Both the position numbers and the translations under genes were made by a program. The notes beneath the pieces are model-generated. The model made no database searches and had not been told where the DNA came from. It saw nothing but the letters and a program-made list of their open reading frames with translations. From Enoplolaimus lenunculus (taxonomy: Eukaryota > Nematoda > Enoplea > Enoplida > Thoracostomopsidae), in contig JASANG010003629.1 of assembly GCA_030248215.1 (NCBI GenBank), positions 338,700 to 402,699 on the forward strand: DNA of 64,000 nucleotides. Direction: 5' to 3'. Positions 48,601 to 54,614 of this stretch are shown here, one piece after another (position 1 is the first letter of the stretch; every line of letters starts with the position of its first letter).

Positions 48601-51600
48601 AAGTTCTATACTGGACGGGTGAAACTAGGAATCACACTTGGGAATGGGCAGTGTCAATAACTTTAATTATATACGGTGTCGTTTCAAAGTTTTTCCTGTT
48701 TCAGGTAGCGTTTAATTAATTACAGAAATAAGTTTGTCAAAGACACTGCAGGGGGCTATGCCACCCATGGTCCCCCCGGTCTGGCCACGCCGCGTGTCAC
48801 ACAGTTGCACAGCGACCAGTATGATTTGACCAAAATTCGAGTGGGTCTTTAACTGGTGATTGAAACCGTTTTTCTTTGCCGTCTGTCCGCTAAAGGCACT
48901 GGTTCGTTTTTGCTACTATGCACCATGTATAGGTGCGTGAATTGTGATGCAACTAGCACAACAAAATACTAGAGTGAGCATTATCTTAAGCATTGTATTA
49001 TTGCATTTATTGTGTACAACAAGTATTTTATTGGTACAAAAAATACACCTGAAAAATGACAAAAACACACAAAATGAAACAACAACAAAGCTAGCCCAAC
49101 TGTAACAAAACAAGAAAAGAAGCTAAAGTAAAACACTAGCCCTTGACACCAGACTTTCTCCAACTGAGATGATTGCTAAGTTTTACTCTTGACAACTGTG
49201 TCGCCCCCGCAATATGCAAATTATCATGAAAGCTAACCCGGCAGTTGTTAAGCGCAGCATGCAAATTGCTCGCAAAACTACAGCGAGAGAACACGGCCGA
49301 CACACCAAGAACTGCGCTATGTATTTCTAAATTTGACGGGTCAATTATATGATTTCTCACACAACAAATTTTTAAGAGAATTCTTGTTTGTAGTAAAAAT
49401 TAATTCCCTTTTTCATAGTCGCGGACATATGGTCATTGTACCCCCTTTCGCTATGTTCGAACATGCTCGTAGCCATGGGGGCCAGGAGAGCTAACCCACC
49501 TTGAAACGTTTTGCCCGCCATAGAAAATTATCAACCTTGCTTGTAAGTCCGGGAAACCCTCTGCATGCTCCTCCTGAAACTTTGTTATCCCCCTCTTGCA
49601 AGGTGAGCTGGTGGCGGGCCTGTCCGAAGCACAAAGGTTCGATTCACAAGCGATCACAGATGAAACGGAAAAATATGTATGAGCGGTAACCAAACCTGAT
49701 TTTCAATTGGTTCAATTTCATGAATGAAACCAAAATTCGATTCCTTAATGACGTCATTTGAGGGCCAAGAAACTATGTTCAAACAATATATGCAACATGA
49801 GATGGAAAAACTTTAAAGGATGATTTTTTATATTCTCTCCATCGGACAGAACTGACTTAATATTTTCTTCTAAGCTAAACTTTTATAAGTGTTATCTGAG
49901 TGTCTGTTAATATTGAAATAGCCTAAACCGCTTTTCTGCTTTGGCCTCATTTATAGACGCTAATTAGGACTCTATTCCATTTAACAGTCTCTAATTTGGT
50001 ACACCGAAACTCCGATTGATTGGGACTCAAAATATAGACCTCTTTTATTACACCTCTCTTATTCGGATCACTACAGCATTGTCTAAGAAACACGATGCAA
50101 ATATTGCAACAACTTTGACTCCCAGAAACAAATTTAAGTGTGCAAATAATTCTTGTCTGCGTTCAAAGTTAGCCTGGCAAATCATTTCGAGTTTTCGTTA
50201 AACTGCAAACGTACTACCGCCAAACACACACCGGTAAGTTTCAAAGTTGAATTAGAATTTTGGATTTCAACTTTAACTGTATGTTAATTTTAAGTTTAAA
50301 TTTGCTTAAATTCATAGAATTTCCAAATCCTCAATTGGAACTGTCGGATGTTGCAACATCAGTACAACGCAGGATATAATTTGATTTCATGAGAACGCTG
50401 ATGAAATTAGCTATGTAAATTTTACCAGTTGCGCTATCTTTGCCAAGTGTATAAGGCAAGATGAAAAACCAAAATTATGCGTAACAAACCAGAATAATTT
50501 CATCAGGATGAGTAGGTTATCAAAATTTTCATCTGGCATATATTCTCAAATGTGTATAGCAATTATGATCAGTTCGTAATAGGTTTTCAAACTCACTAAA
50601 CATTGCAGTTATTTACCACAACTTTGGTACAGAAGTAGACCTAATATATACGAAAAATGTCCTGAAGTTTGAGCCTCAGCGTTTACTGGTTCAAAAGTTA
50701 CATGACCATTTGTAACATACGGTGAAATAGGAAAATTAGGTGTTGGGGAACAAAGTTTATTTTCAAGTATTTGTCTGAATTTGTTCAAGTTACCTATTTT
50801 CGGTTCAGGGAAAACCCCCCAATCCTTAATTTTAACCTATATGCTGGTTGCGCATTCTTTCAATCGACTTATGTTTTGTCTGCATAGTTATTTTGCAAAA
50901 GCATTTTGCTTTAGTGCTGGCATTATATATAATAATTTAAAATGTCAATAGGTATTCAGCATTTTTCCCTATATATAAAAACAGCGTGCAATTGATTTTG
51001 ACTACTCAGTTATGATTTTTCTTCGGCAATAAACTGGTGCTTTAGCAGAGTCAATTTCATTGCGTTTTATTTAGTTTGTTTTGTGCCTGGCTTCTGCCGG
51101 CGCTAACACTCAGCCTAGGTATACGCAAGCTTAGAGCGGCGTTGAACATTAATTACGCCAGCCATCGGCGGCGTTGACTTTAATTTACGCCAGCTAAACA
51201 GCGGCGTCTTGCTAAACTTACGCCTGCACCTTTGCGGCGTGCTAACTGCTATAGGTAGACGTACACATCCGAGACTAGGCCTTGCCGGCACCTTATGTGC
51301 CGCGATTTGGTAGCTTTATTGCCAGCAGAGTAAACTGCGGCGACCCTTGCAATACCACGTTACACATTTGAGAAGACAGCCCCTGGGTTATATAGTTTGA
51401 TCAATGTGGCTTCTCTATCTAAAGTGTATTAATACTTAAATGTGGCTATAAAAACCTCGTTGTAGTCCCGTAGTCAGAGAGGGCCGGCAGACTCGGCCCT
51501 CTGAAACAATTTTGCCCGGCACCCTAGAAAAGTTTCAACTTCGCTTGTAAAGTCAACTGGTAAGCTTACATGCCCCTCTCACAAACATTCAATGCTCCCT

Positions 51601-52343
51601 AGCATAGGTGAGCCGGTTCCGAACCTACCTTATTGGTTTAATGCATAGGGTACAAAATGTTTCTTGGTGTGTTTAACCGAATTTTGAACTATATCCTTCA
51701 CAGTAGGTATACGGTTGCTTGTTTATTTGGTTAAAAAAATATAAATTTTCCGAATACTATCGTTCGAAATATATACAGTTGACAAGATATAAAACTAGCA
51801 AATCAAAACAATTTGAAAAATAAATCAAATTCAGCCAATAAGATTTCACTATTCACGCTTTTCGCCGCCGTTTAAATTCACGGACCAAAATGGTAATTCA
51901 CAAAATTCCAGTGATTATGGTTCAAAACGTTGCCATTTGCCTTAATAAAGCGTTTAACTATAAGCCTAAACCTAACCCTGCCTTGAGTAACTCAACGCAA
52001 TATGTGTAACTGAAATAAGGCACAATAAACAATTACGCATAAACGCGTTACTTCTAAATGTTCACAAGACTTCAAAGCCTCCTCTGACTTGAGCGTCATG
52101 ATCCTATAGCGCAGTGGTGATGGTAAACGCCTCCCAGTCACTGACTCTGCAGTCTACAGTGTTCGAATCCTTGATTGGAATTGGTTTTAATATGAAATAG
52201 AAAATATTCATGTGAGAAAGGGTTGAACAATATCTAAATTTGAAAATGGTTTTGTGATTAAATTTTACACTTTTCATTGACATGTAAAATATTATACCTG
52301 CTGAATACAAAGAGACCAATATTAATATTATGATGTTACTCAT
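11049..52343 (-). CDS. ADGRL: Latrophilin-like adhesion GPCR, complete, 18 coding exons
   Basis: Surface receptor of the latrophilin/CIRL family, which binds teneurins and FLRT-type ligands in other animals. Coding exons from 5': 52298-52343, 35523-35721, 33090-33196, 32570-32645, 30868-31091, 28738-28847, 27056-27244, 25689-25875, 25039-25368, 24491-24723, 23134-23319, 21416-21655, 20285-20432, 19292-19425, 17773-17864, 16478-16646, 13394-13523, 11049-12733. All introns are GT-AG, every phase matches, and the sum is 4485 nt (1494 residues; mammalian latrophilins are near 1470). Order: signal peptide, lectin domain 20-117, Ser/Thr stalk, HormR 187-245, GAIN, degenerate GPS 577-617, 7TM about 637-885, tail to 1494. 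There is no olfactomedin domain, as in other invertebrates. The ATG is the first after an in-frame TAA. The least certain point is the donor of exon 17. Confidence 0.92.
11551..11722 (-). repeat. CAG/CAA tract coding for polyglutamine
   Basis: About 57 codons, nearly all Gln, with one Pro near the end and a His-Pro break. CAG and CAA codons alternate in blocks (on the + strand TTG and CTG triplets). Mixed codons usually slow expansion. Long antisense frames here (Ala, Val or Cys runs) are by-products. Confidence 0.95.
12806..13093. mobile_element. Foldback element (family G) in latrophilin intron 17
   Basis: TTAAACCCCGTTCACTTGTG and GCACGTGTGAATAGGAGTTA are diverged inverted ends. The arms contain many GCAACTTGC-type words. 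It starts about 70 bp upstream of the exon 18 acceptor. Confidence 0.7.
13394..13523 (-). other. Latrophilin exon 17: tail, proximal part
   Basis: The acceptor TTTATTTCAG is strong. The exon reads NTSDNLQTISTCLQGSS then IVMSPQTIMQQSWNTATPF. I chose the donor AA/GTAATT because it gives the phase exon 18 needs. A later GG/GTGTCT donor would also be in phase and add about 17 residues. Confidence 0.65.
14327..14474. repeat. Two copies of a 45-bp dispersed motif (J)
   Basis: ATACGTATGTGGCGCGTTTC followed by AGCTTTANTAATATAGATAT occurs twice, about 100 bp apart. It recurs once at 46077-46122 and once at 58447-58491. The flanks differ, so a short core is conserved. Confidence 0.75.
14774..14971. 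mobile_element. Family A MITE, CTTAGG orientation
   Basis: CCATGTAATGATCAGGGGCG to CTGTTCTTTGCATTGGCC, with GTTGGACTAGAATAGAGTAA and CTTAGGCTTAGG runs. Confidence 0.85.
15504..15771 (+). mobile_element. tRNA-like SINE with inverted ends
   Basis: The outer ends TTAACCCCTCTCAC and GTGAGAAAGGGTTAA are inverted repeats. Between them lies a tRNA-like module: box A TGGCTGAGTGGTGATGG near 15661 and box B AGTTCGAATCC near 15704. Relatives: 28937-29206 (inverse), 52100-52227, and a fragment at 17170-17330. Confidence 0.7.
16067..16261. mobile_element. Element related to families A and B with TTAGG words
   Basis: GGCCCATGTTACACTTTGAG and CTTCTCAAAGTAAAACATTG with GGCC are inverted ends. The inside has degenerate CTTAGG words. 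The ends resemble family B, while the body differs. Confidence 0.7.
16752..16920. mobile_element. CCGTAGCC element (family D)
   Basis: GGGCCCATAGCCAAGGGTG to CAACTGGCTACCGGCC. The body has ACCTTGCTTGTAAGTCAACG and ATGCCCCTTCTGGAAA. All members share end words around GTAGCC plus the CTTGCTTGTAAGTCA word. Confidence 0.75.
17170..17330 (-). mobile_element. tRNA-like SINE fragment
   Basis: GGAGACGTTTACCATCAGCA matches the inverse of the box A region of 52100-52227 (GTGATGGTAAACGCCTCC). The 3' half then diverges, and no clear inverted ends remain. Confidence 0.55.
17421..17579. mobile_element. Family B MITE, CCTAAG orientation
   Basis: GGCCAATGTTACTTTAAGGG to AAAGTAGCATAGGCCC, with CAGTAGATTAAGCGTATTCC and CTAAGCCTAAGCCTAAGC inside. 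It lies in intron 15. Confidence 0.85.
17942..18318. mobile_element. GACCCGAATAA element (family E)
   Basis: CTGTAGTGACCTGAATAAAA and TCTTATTCGGGTTCC mark the ends. The body holds AACTTCATTTGGTCTTGGA and TTAGGGATAATTGACATTTA, shared with 38901, 61641 and 22316. Confidence 0.75.
18719..18970. mobile_element. GAGTT palindromic element
   Basis: It starts CACTGTAAATTTCAAAGAG and ends ACTTGAATTTATAGTG. Its interior is dominated by AACTCAGACTGAGT-type inverted words. A close relative is at 21045-21291, and it is a cousin of family F. Confidence 0.7.
19092..19278. mobile_element. Family A MITE, CCTAAG orientation
   Basis: GGCCAACGTATAGAACAGGT to GATTTGTACATGGGCC. It lies in intron 14, ending 14 bp from the exon 14 boundary at 19292. 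Confidence 0.8.
19625..19778. mobile_element. GC-rich palindromic element (family K)
   Basis: TAAGGGTTGTGCTATAC and its diverged inverse ATACCGCAGCCTTTA frame CGCCGCGCGTCGCAG and GCGGCGACCGACGGCG. A relative is at 63192-63402. Confidence 0.55.
19912..20131. mobile_element. Family A MITE, CTTAGG orientation
   Basis: GGCCCATGTAAACAACTGGG to GTTCTTTACATTGACC, with runs of CTTACGCTTAGG. It lies in intron 13. Confidence 0.85.
20848..21010. mobile_element. CCGTAGCC element (family D), inverse
   Basis: GGTCCATAGCCAGATCGCC to GTTGGCTACGAGCCCGGC. The body includes ATACAACGGTTTTCGATGAC. Confidence 0.75.
21045..21291. mobile_element. GAGTT palindromic element
   Basis: CACTGTAAATTCTGGTGAGT to AACTCACTGGAATTAACA. 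It carries the same inverted AACTCA/TGAGTT words as 18719-18970. Confidence 0.7.
21770..22085. mobile_element. CAAGAGTG element (family H)
   Basis: ACCAAGAGTGCATGATGCAA to TGCACGCTCTTGTTGAC. The body has GGTCGCTGTCACATGCAATA and a GGGGTCGGCC stretch as in 9076-9787. It lies in intron 11. Confidence 0.75.
22180..22290. mobile_element. GGATCC-type element (family L), left part
   Basis: GGCGGATCCATTTGGGGGC, CCCGGCCGTGCC and AACAGCATCTCGACAAAA match 42232-42300. The remaining part (CCCATTTTGAGATCCTGGA) reappears at 22545-22580, beyond an intervening family E copy. Confidence 0.65.
22316..22507. mobile_element. GACCCGAATAA element (family E), inserted in family L
   Basis: The body words TTAGGGATAATAGGCATTTA and GGGATATGGACTCCTATTAA end in TCTTATTTGGGTCACTGTAG. 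It sits between the two halves of a family L copy. Confidence 0.65.
23627..23785. mobile_element. Family A MITE, CTTAGG orientation, shortened
   Basis: GGGCCCATTTAAAGTTTAGG to CTGTTCCGCCCTTGTTCT. The module between the end and the hexamer run is shortened compared with 48387-48583. It lies in intron 10. Confidence 0.75.
23862..24484. mobile_element. Large foldback element abutting exon 10 donor
   Basis: The arms pair over about 250 bp. GCATATTTGAGCTACTCATG near 23924 pairs with ATGATTAGCTCAAATATGC near 24410, and GCGTTTGGTGAAAAGTGG pairs with CCACTTTTGAGCAAACGC. The central loop holds GATTTGGCGCGCTGCC and its inverse. No coding capacity. Its right end reaches within about 6 bp of the GT donor of exon 10. 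Confidence 0.8.
25572..25666. repeat. Simple repeat, CAA/CAG/CAT triplets
   Basis: AACAACAACAGCAACAGC then CATCATCATCATCATT and AACAAAAACAAC. Intronic (intron 8), just downstream of exon 8. Confidence 0.85.
26181..26393. mobile_element. Family A MITE, CTTAGG orientation
   Basis: GACCCATGTAAACATCAGGG to CTGTTCCGTACATTAGCC. It has six or more CTTAGG/CTTACG units. Intron 7. Confidence 0.85.
26446..26575. mobile_element. CCGTAGCC element (family D), shortened
   Basis: GCGGGCCCGTAGCTACAGGG to CACCTTTAGCCGGCGCG. The body includes AAAACCTTGTGTGCCCCTCC. Confidence 0.6.
26872..27032. mobile_element. CCGTAGCC element (family D)
   Basis: CAGGCCCGTATCCAGCTCAT to CCTTGGCTACGAGCCCG. The body includes AAGGGTTTTCAATGACTTAC and AGCAAGATTGAAAATCG. 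It ends 24 bp from exon 7. Confidence 0.8.
27255..27500. mobile_element. Degenerate CTAAGC-bearing element
   Basis: Starts just upstream of exon 7 (27244). Words CCTAAGCTTAAACCTAAGC and GTGCCTAAAAGTAACATTGG resemble family B, but the left end is unclear. Confidence 0.5.
27610..27880. mobile_element. GGATCC-type element (family L), degenerate
   Basis: CACTGGCGCATCCAGATGGG begins a body with repeated ATGATAAGNTTTCCC and TACCTTACAATTTT words, also seen at 41085-41215 and 57525-57760. Confidence 0.55.
28215..28405. mobile_element. GGATCC-type element (family L), inverse
   Basis: CAGCGGGGAATCCAGAAATT, AAACGCAACTTTGACTGC, AAAATTGTAAGGTAGAGGG and CCCACCCCGCCTCCCAACC follow the order of 41047-41257. 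Confidence 0.6.
28440..28702. mobile_element. Foldback element (family G), composite left end
   Basis: The right end AAAACTTTTAGGTGTGAATAGGGCTTTAG matches the family G end in its last bases (GTGTGAATAGGGCTT). The left end TATAGAGCCATTGTAGCGAA instead matches the tRNA-like element at 34630-34755. Confidence 0.6.
28937..29206 (-). mobile_element. tRNA-like SINE with inverted ends
   Basis: TTAACCCTTTCTCACATGAA and GAGTGAAAGGGTTAAG are inverted repeats. Read on the - strand it contains TACAGCTCAGTGGTCATCG (box A-like) and GTGATCGAATCTT (box B-like). Same family as 15504-15771. Confidence 0.7.
29465..29740. repeat. TTTATTTATTTTTAG minisatellite
   Basis: About 15 imperfect copies of a 14-17 bp unit based on AGTTTATTTATTTTT. 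Intron 5. No coding sense. Confidence 0.9.
29823..29981. mobile_element. GAGTC palindromic MITE (family F), partial
   Basis: The right end TAACCTTTTTTTGCAGTGTA and GGAGAGAGTCAATTTGAC match 8141-8347. The left end is worn. Confidence 0.6.
30185..30280. mobile_element. CCGTAGCC element (family D), partial
   Basis: GGGTAGCCAGAGGGGTCTCA to CAACCTTGCTTGTAA. Only the left half remains. Confidence 0.6.
31252..31533. mobile_element. CAAGAGTG element (family H)
   Basis: TATCAAGAGTGAATAATGAC and CACACTCTTGTTAAATA are inverted ends. The internal words CATGCCACAAAATGCACC and GTACATTCTTTTCCGCAC are shared with 21770-22085. Confidence 0.75.
31654..31857. mobile_element. Family B MITE, CTTAGG orientation
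   Basis: GACCCATGTTACTTTAAGGG to GAAAAGTAACACTGGCC. Two CTTAGG arrays flank AACACATTTTTGCAACG. Confidence 0.85.
32060..32515. repeat. Long degenerate CTTAGG array
   Basis: About 450 bp of diverged GGCTTAGG/GGATTAGC words, without the family A or B end modules. It ends about 55 bp from exon 4 of the receptor. Open frames here are repeat artefacts. Confidence 0.75.
33340..33532. mobile_element. Family A MITE, CCTAAG orientation
   Basis: GGCCGATGTAAACAACAGGG to GATCGTTACACGGGCC. Intron 2. Confidence 0.85.
34557..34656. other. Left arm of a tRNA-carrying element
   Basis: TAGAGCCATTGTAGCCAAAA at 34630 matches 28446-28465 and is partly inverted at 34753 (AAGGGCTCTATATGG). It suggests that a transposable unit surrounds the tRNA-like sequence. 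Confidence 0.45.
34657..34728 (+). tRNA. tRNA-Thr(GGT)-like sequence, probably element-borne
   Basis: It folds as a cloverleaf. D stem GCTC/GAGC, anticodon stem ACGGA/TCCGT and T stem GTGGG/CCCAC are perfect, with T loop TTCGAGC. The acceptor stem has one mismatch and one G-U pair. The anticodon loop CCGGTAA gives GGT (Thr) but has C instead of the near-universal U at position 33. It sits inside an element with inverted ends, so a tRNA-derived SINE or pseudogene is more likely than a working tRNA. Confidence 0.55.
35221..35500. repeat. Three tandem units of about 100 bp
   Basis: TAAGTATGGGAAGCCTAAAC starts each unit, at 35221, 35321 and 35420. Each holds CCTAAGCCTAAACC and GTCATTATATTTGCG. 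The last unit decays 23 bp before exon 2 of the receptor (35523). Confidence 0.9.
36555..36685. repeat. TA-rich microsatellite
   Basis: TATATATATTTATATATAT-type runs with TATGTATATA breaks, about 130 bp. Confidence 0.95.
38901..39287. mobile_element. GACCCGAATAA element (family E)
   Basis: TACTGTAGTGACCCGAATAA opens it. GATATATATCCGGTATAGC, TTTATTTGGTCCTGGAG and TTAGGGATAATTGACATTTA follow. The right end is lost in GAACTCTTAATAAC. Confidence 0.8.
39784..39950. mobile_element. CCGTAGCC element (family D)
   Basis: TAGGCCCGTAGAGAGCTCAC to CCCCTATGGCTTCAG. The body includes AAGGGTTTTCGTTGACTTAC. Confidence 0.75.
40463..40637. mobile_element. CCGTAGCC element (family D), inverse body
   Basis: GCAGGCCCGTAGCTAAGGGA to GCGCTGGATGCAGGCCTG. 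Confidence 0.7.
41047..41260. mobile_element. GGATCC-type element (family L)
   Basis: AGCGGCGTATCCAGGAATTT and CTCCGGATCCGCTGGTG are inverted ends. The body has two TTGTAAGGTAGGG(G)ACCTTA palindromes. Confidence 0.75.
41738..41878. mobile_element. AACATTGGTTC palindromic element
   Basis: Three inverted copies of AAAAGTAACATTGGTTC with TTCGAACCAATGTTACTTTT surround ATATTT-rich loops. The words match family B ends, so this may be two ends joined without a body. Confidence 0.65.
42232..42418. mobile_element. GGATCC-type element (family L)
   Basis: CAAATGGCGGATCCATGGGG and GATCCTGGATCCGCCACTG are inverted ends, with ACAGCATCTCGACAAAAATT inside. Confidence 0.75.
45384..45574. mobile_element. Family A MITE, CTTAGG orientation
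   Basis: GGTTCATGTAAAGATCAGGG to GCACTGTTCTATATTGGCC. Confidence 0.8.
46077..46122. repeat. Dispersed motif J
   Basis: CCAAAATACGTATGTGGGGC then GTTCCAGCTTTAATCTATAG. Single copy of the 45-bp core seen at 14327-14474. Confidence 0.7.
46735..46915. repeat. Imperfect duplication of about 105 bp
   Basis: CAGGATAGTCAGGGTCTCCC-type words occur twice, each after GTTTGTGTTNATAGTATT and GTCAGGGCC. Confidence 0.75.
46957..47212. repeat. Two adjacent tandem arrays
   Basis: A 52-bp unit (AACATTTTAGTTTGCCAAGA and CCCCAAGTATACTTTGTATA) occurs twice to about 47060. It is followed near 47091 by four units of about 31 bp (TTTGCAGTGTCCAATCGAAA). Confidence 0.9.
47461..47650. mobile_element. Family A MITE, CTTAGG orientation
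   Basis: GGCTTATGTAAAGATCACGG to CATGGTTCCGACCC. The right end is shortened. Confidence 0.8.
47931..48127. mobile_element. Family A MITE, CTTAGG orientation
   Basis: AGCCCATCTAAAGATCAGGG to CTGTTCTTTACATGGTCC. Confidence 0.85.
48387..48583. mobile_element. Family A MITE, CTTAGG orientation
   Basis: GGCCCATGTAAAGATCAGGG to GTTGTTTACATTGGCGG. It shows all modules in order. Confidence 0.85.
49010..49360 (-). pseudogene. Coding-looking fragment with 3' UTR, unrecognised
   Basis: A frame of about 74 codons (49136-49360) has more balanced codon use than its surroundings. After its stop come a pyrimidine-rich stretch and AATAAA on the - strand near 49036. The block HDNLHIAGATQLSRVKLSN faintly recalls the C-terminal part of tyrosine recombinases, but the match is too weak to name a family. 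It may be an element fragment or an exon of another gene. Confidence 0.25.
49468..49624. mobile_element. CCGTAGCC element (family D), inverse
   Basis: CGTAGCCATGGGGGCCAGGA to AGGTGAGCTGGTGGCGGGCC, with CAACCTTGCTTGTAAGTCC inside. Confidence 0.75.
49945..50077. mobile_element. GACCCGAATAA element (family E), right part
   Basis: GACGCTAATTAGGACTCTAT, CGATTGATTGGGACTCAAAA and TCTTATTCGGATCACTACAG. Confidence 0.65.
50742..51363 (+). mobile_element. Possible solo LTR-like or promoter unit
   Basis: ATATATAAAA (50971), the initiator TCAGT (51006) and AATAAA (51028) follow each other at core-promoter spacing, as in many LTRs. Downstream lies GC-richer DNA with repeated GGCGT/ACGCC hairpins (51110-51245). 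TG and CA ends are placed only by eye and I saw no target duplication. No internal region is present. If real it is an old solo remnant. Confidence 0.3.
51466..51627. mobile_element. CCGTAGCC element (family D), inverse
   Basis: TCCCGTAGTCAGAGAGGGCC to GTGAGCCGGTTCCGAACC. Confidence 0.7.
52100..52227 (+). mobile_element. tRNA-like SINE
   Basis: TAGCGCAGTGGTGATGGTAAA (box A) near 52107, GTGTTCGAATCCTTG (box B) near 52159, and the right end TTCATGTGAGAAAGGGTTGA. It sits about 70 bp beyond the donor of the receptor's first coding exon. Confidence 0.7.
52298..52343 (-). other. Latrophilin exon 1: signal peptide
   Basis: Fifteen codons plus one base: MSNIIILILVSLYSA, a short signal peptide with an IIILILVSLY core and a likely cut after Ala. 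An in-frame TAA lies about 45 bp upstream. The donor CAG/GTATAA leaves a G that joins GC of exon 2 to make Gly. Because it is a short exon far from the next one, its link to the gene rests on phase and signal-peptide character. Confidence 0.7.
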
Positions 52344-52779
52344 TGCATATGATTCAAGGTGCGTAAACACAGTTTCTATTGTTTACCTCAAATTTGTCAC
52401 CCACCGGCTTCAAAGCTTCTGGTTACTCTCTAAGGCGTACGGAGGTGGGAGCGTACAGTGGAGACACATTCCTTTTTCCAAAATATCTGTATAGTCGACG
52501 ATAAAAGCATTTAACAGGTTTTACAGTAACCTTTTGGATTGTTGAAGTCACAAAAATTTCCTTACAAGTTGCACCCTCCCGATCTGAAATTCTGGGATAC
52601 GCCACTGGTTAATGCTCTATTAATGTTGCATTCACACTCCAGTAAATTTATCGTTCCAAACAGAGGCAGGTGGGCCAATATTAAAAGTACAAAAACAAAC
52701 TCTATAAATGCTATGGTGTAATTTTGGTGCTGATTCAGTTTACTAAAAATAACTTATTTTCGCAAATGCTTATGTTTGC

Positions 52780-52942
52780 AGACCCGTAGCCAGCTCACCT
52801 TGGTAGGGGGACTAAAAAGTTTTCAGAAGGCTCATACAAGGGTTTTCGATGACTTTAAGCACGGTTGAAAATTTTCTAGAGGGTCAACATTTTGCTGGGA
52901 CAAGGCTGAGGCACCGTGGGCTTTCTCGGACTACGGGCCCGG
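52780..52942. mobile_element. CCGTAGCC element (family D)
   Basis: GCAGACCCGTAGCCAGCTCA to CTCGGACTACGGGCCCGG, an almost full-length copy with inverted ends. Confidence 0.8.
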
Positions 52943-53979
52943 TATGTTGGGCAACATTGTGGATGGTTAAAGCGCGGATTTTATTGTATGGGTGAAAGAT
53001 AAGTATCCAGTAACATAAATGCACTGTAAAATTACAAAATTGTAGTATTGAACGCAGTAGAAAAACTAAAAGCGGGTAAAGGCAAGTTTCGGTAAAGTAA
53101 TTTTGCACGCGTAAAGGCGAGAAACGGGTAGAGAAATTTTGCGCGGGTATACCCGCGGGTAAACAGATAAAAGTTCCGGTGGCAAAAGCGCAGCGCGGTA
53201 AAAATCTTCACCCACTTACATCTCTGTATTGTGGAGTGATCCTTTCGGTGTGGACTAACCACAAGGAGGTACAACTGTACCCCCTGGGTAGATTAAACCA
53301 TTTTTAGTTCGGGTGGGTTACTGAGAAAGTTTAGAATTTGGAAACCTTGCAAATGCGGCAAGAAAAATGGCTCGACTATTAACTCCACTCCCGCAATCCA
53401 AATACTCAATGCGGCAAACCTTGATTGCCCTAAAATGAAACTATTTCAAAGTTTAGATATATTTTACACCCCGTTATCATTTTCCCATGGTCAATAAGTG
53501 CATCTTTATACCCTCCATGGGATAATGAAAATCGTTTCAATGAAGTTTGAAATTTCTACAATTGCTCAACAACTTTGTTTCGGTGAAACTTTAAATTGAG
53601 CAACCGCTTTGGCGCATACTTTAAGTATGTTTGCCTAAATTTCTCACGGTGGCGCGCGATATATCAGTGAAAAAAGCTCACGAGCGAAGCGAACGACAAG
53701 CCAAACGCAATTTTAATACTCTATATATTACTTTGGTTTTGATTCCTGTTTCCGAAGCCTAGGTCCGCGTGTATGCTCCCCCCATTGAATCCGCGAGTGA
53801 TATTTGCTATTTAAACTCAGAGCCATAGTCTGCGCAACATGTGAATGGGGGTTCAGAATCGTTTGGAAGGCATGCGTTAAATTCGCATGAATTACAAACG
53901 GGGCCAAAAGTTTTAGAGATGAACGAAAAAATTGTTAGAAACGCTGAGCCTCCCGCCGTTCCTGGCCGCTAGGTTAAAA

Positions 53980-54178
53980 GGCCAATGTAAAGATCAGGGC
54001 CCGAAAAGTATATAAGCATATTCCTAAGTCTAAGCCTAAGCCTAAACCTAAGCGTAAGGATGAGCCCATACCTAAGCCTGAGCCTAAGTCTAAGCAAAAA
54101 TGTTAGTCTATTAAAGCTTAAACTGACTCTATTACAGCCCCGCCGGAAAACGATCCGGCCCTGTTGTATACATGGGCC
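53980..54178. mobile_element. Family A MITE, CCTAAG orientation
   Basis: GGCCAATGTAAAGATCAGGG to CTGTTGTATACATGGGCC. Confidence 0.85.
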
Positions 54179-54447
54179 GCTTACAACCAGATAATACGTG
54201 GACAGTGTATTATTAAACTGAACTCATGTGTACGATACCGTGGGAACATACCAATATTGCATGTTGTTTGTAAAAGCAATCACATAAATTTTCAAAGCGC
54301 ATTTTGAAATACGAGCAAATCAAGTAAAATTTTGAGTTGGACGGCTCAAATTCCTACATTTAAACCAGTCTTGTAGCTGTTATAAGCAATGGTTGAGGTC
54401 TAACCAACCAGAACTACCGGTGTATGACCATTTTTTGTCAGAACAGT

Positions 54448-54614
54448 TCCGGGCGCGTAGCCAGCTCATCTTGCTAGAGACACGGAAAATCTTCAGTAGG
54501 GACACCAGGGTTTCCGTTGACTCGCAATCAAGGATGAAATGTTTCTATATGGTGCCCAAATTTAATTCAAGGGAGTGTGAAACCACTGTGTTGCTCAGCA
54601 TGGCTACCAGCCGC
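54448..54614. mobile_element. CCGTAGCC element (family D)
   Basis: CGGGCGCGTAGCCAGCTCAT to AGCATGGCTACCAGCCG. Confidence 0.7.

Larger units (their letters stand above)
35722..52297 (-). other. Latrophilin intron 1 (16.6 kb)
   Basis: It separates the signal-peptide exon from the lectin domain. It holds microsatellites (36550-36690), the dispersed elements listed separately and unassigned AT-rich DNA. The stretches 35960-36550, 42540-43370, 43600-45380 and 49640-50740 show no feature I can support apart from a family E end at 49945. No nested gene was recognised. Confidence 0.7.
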
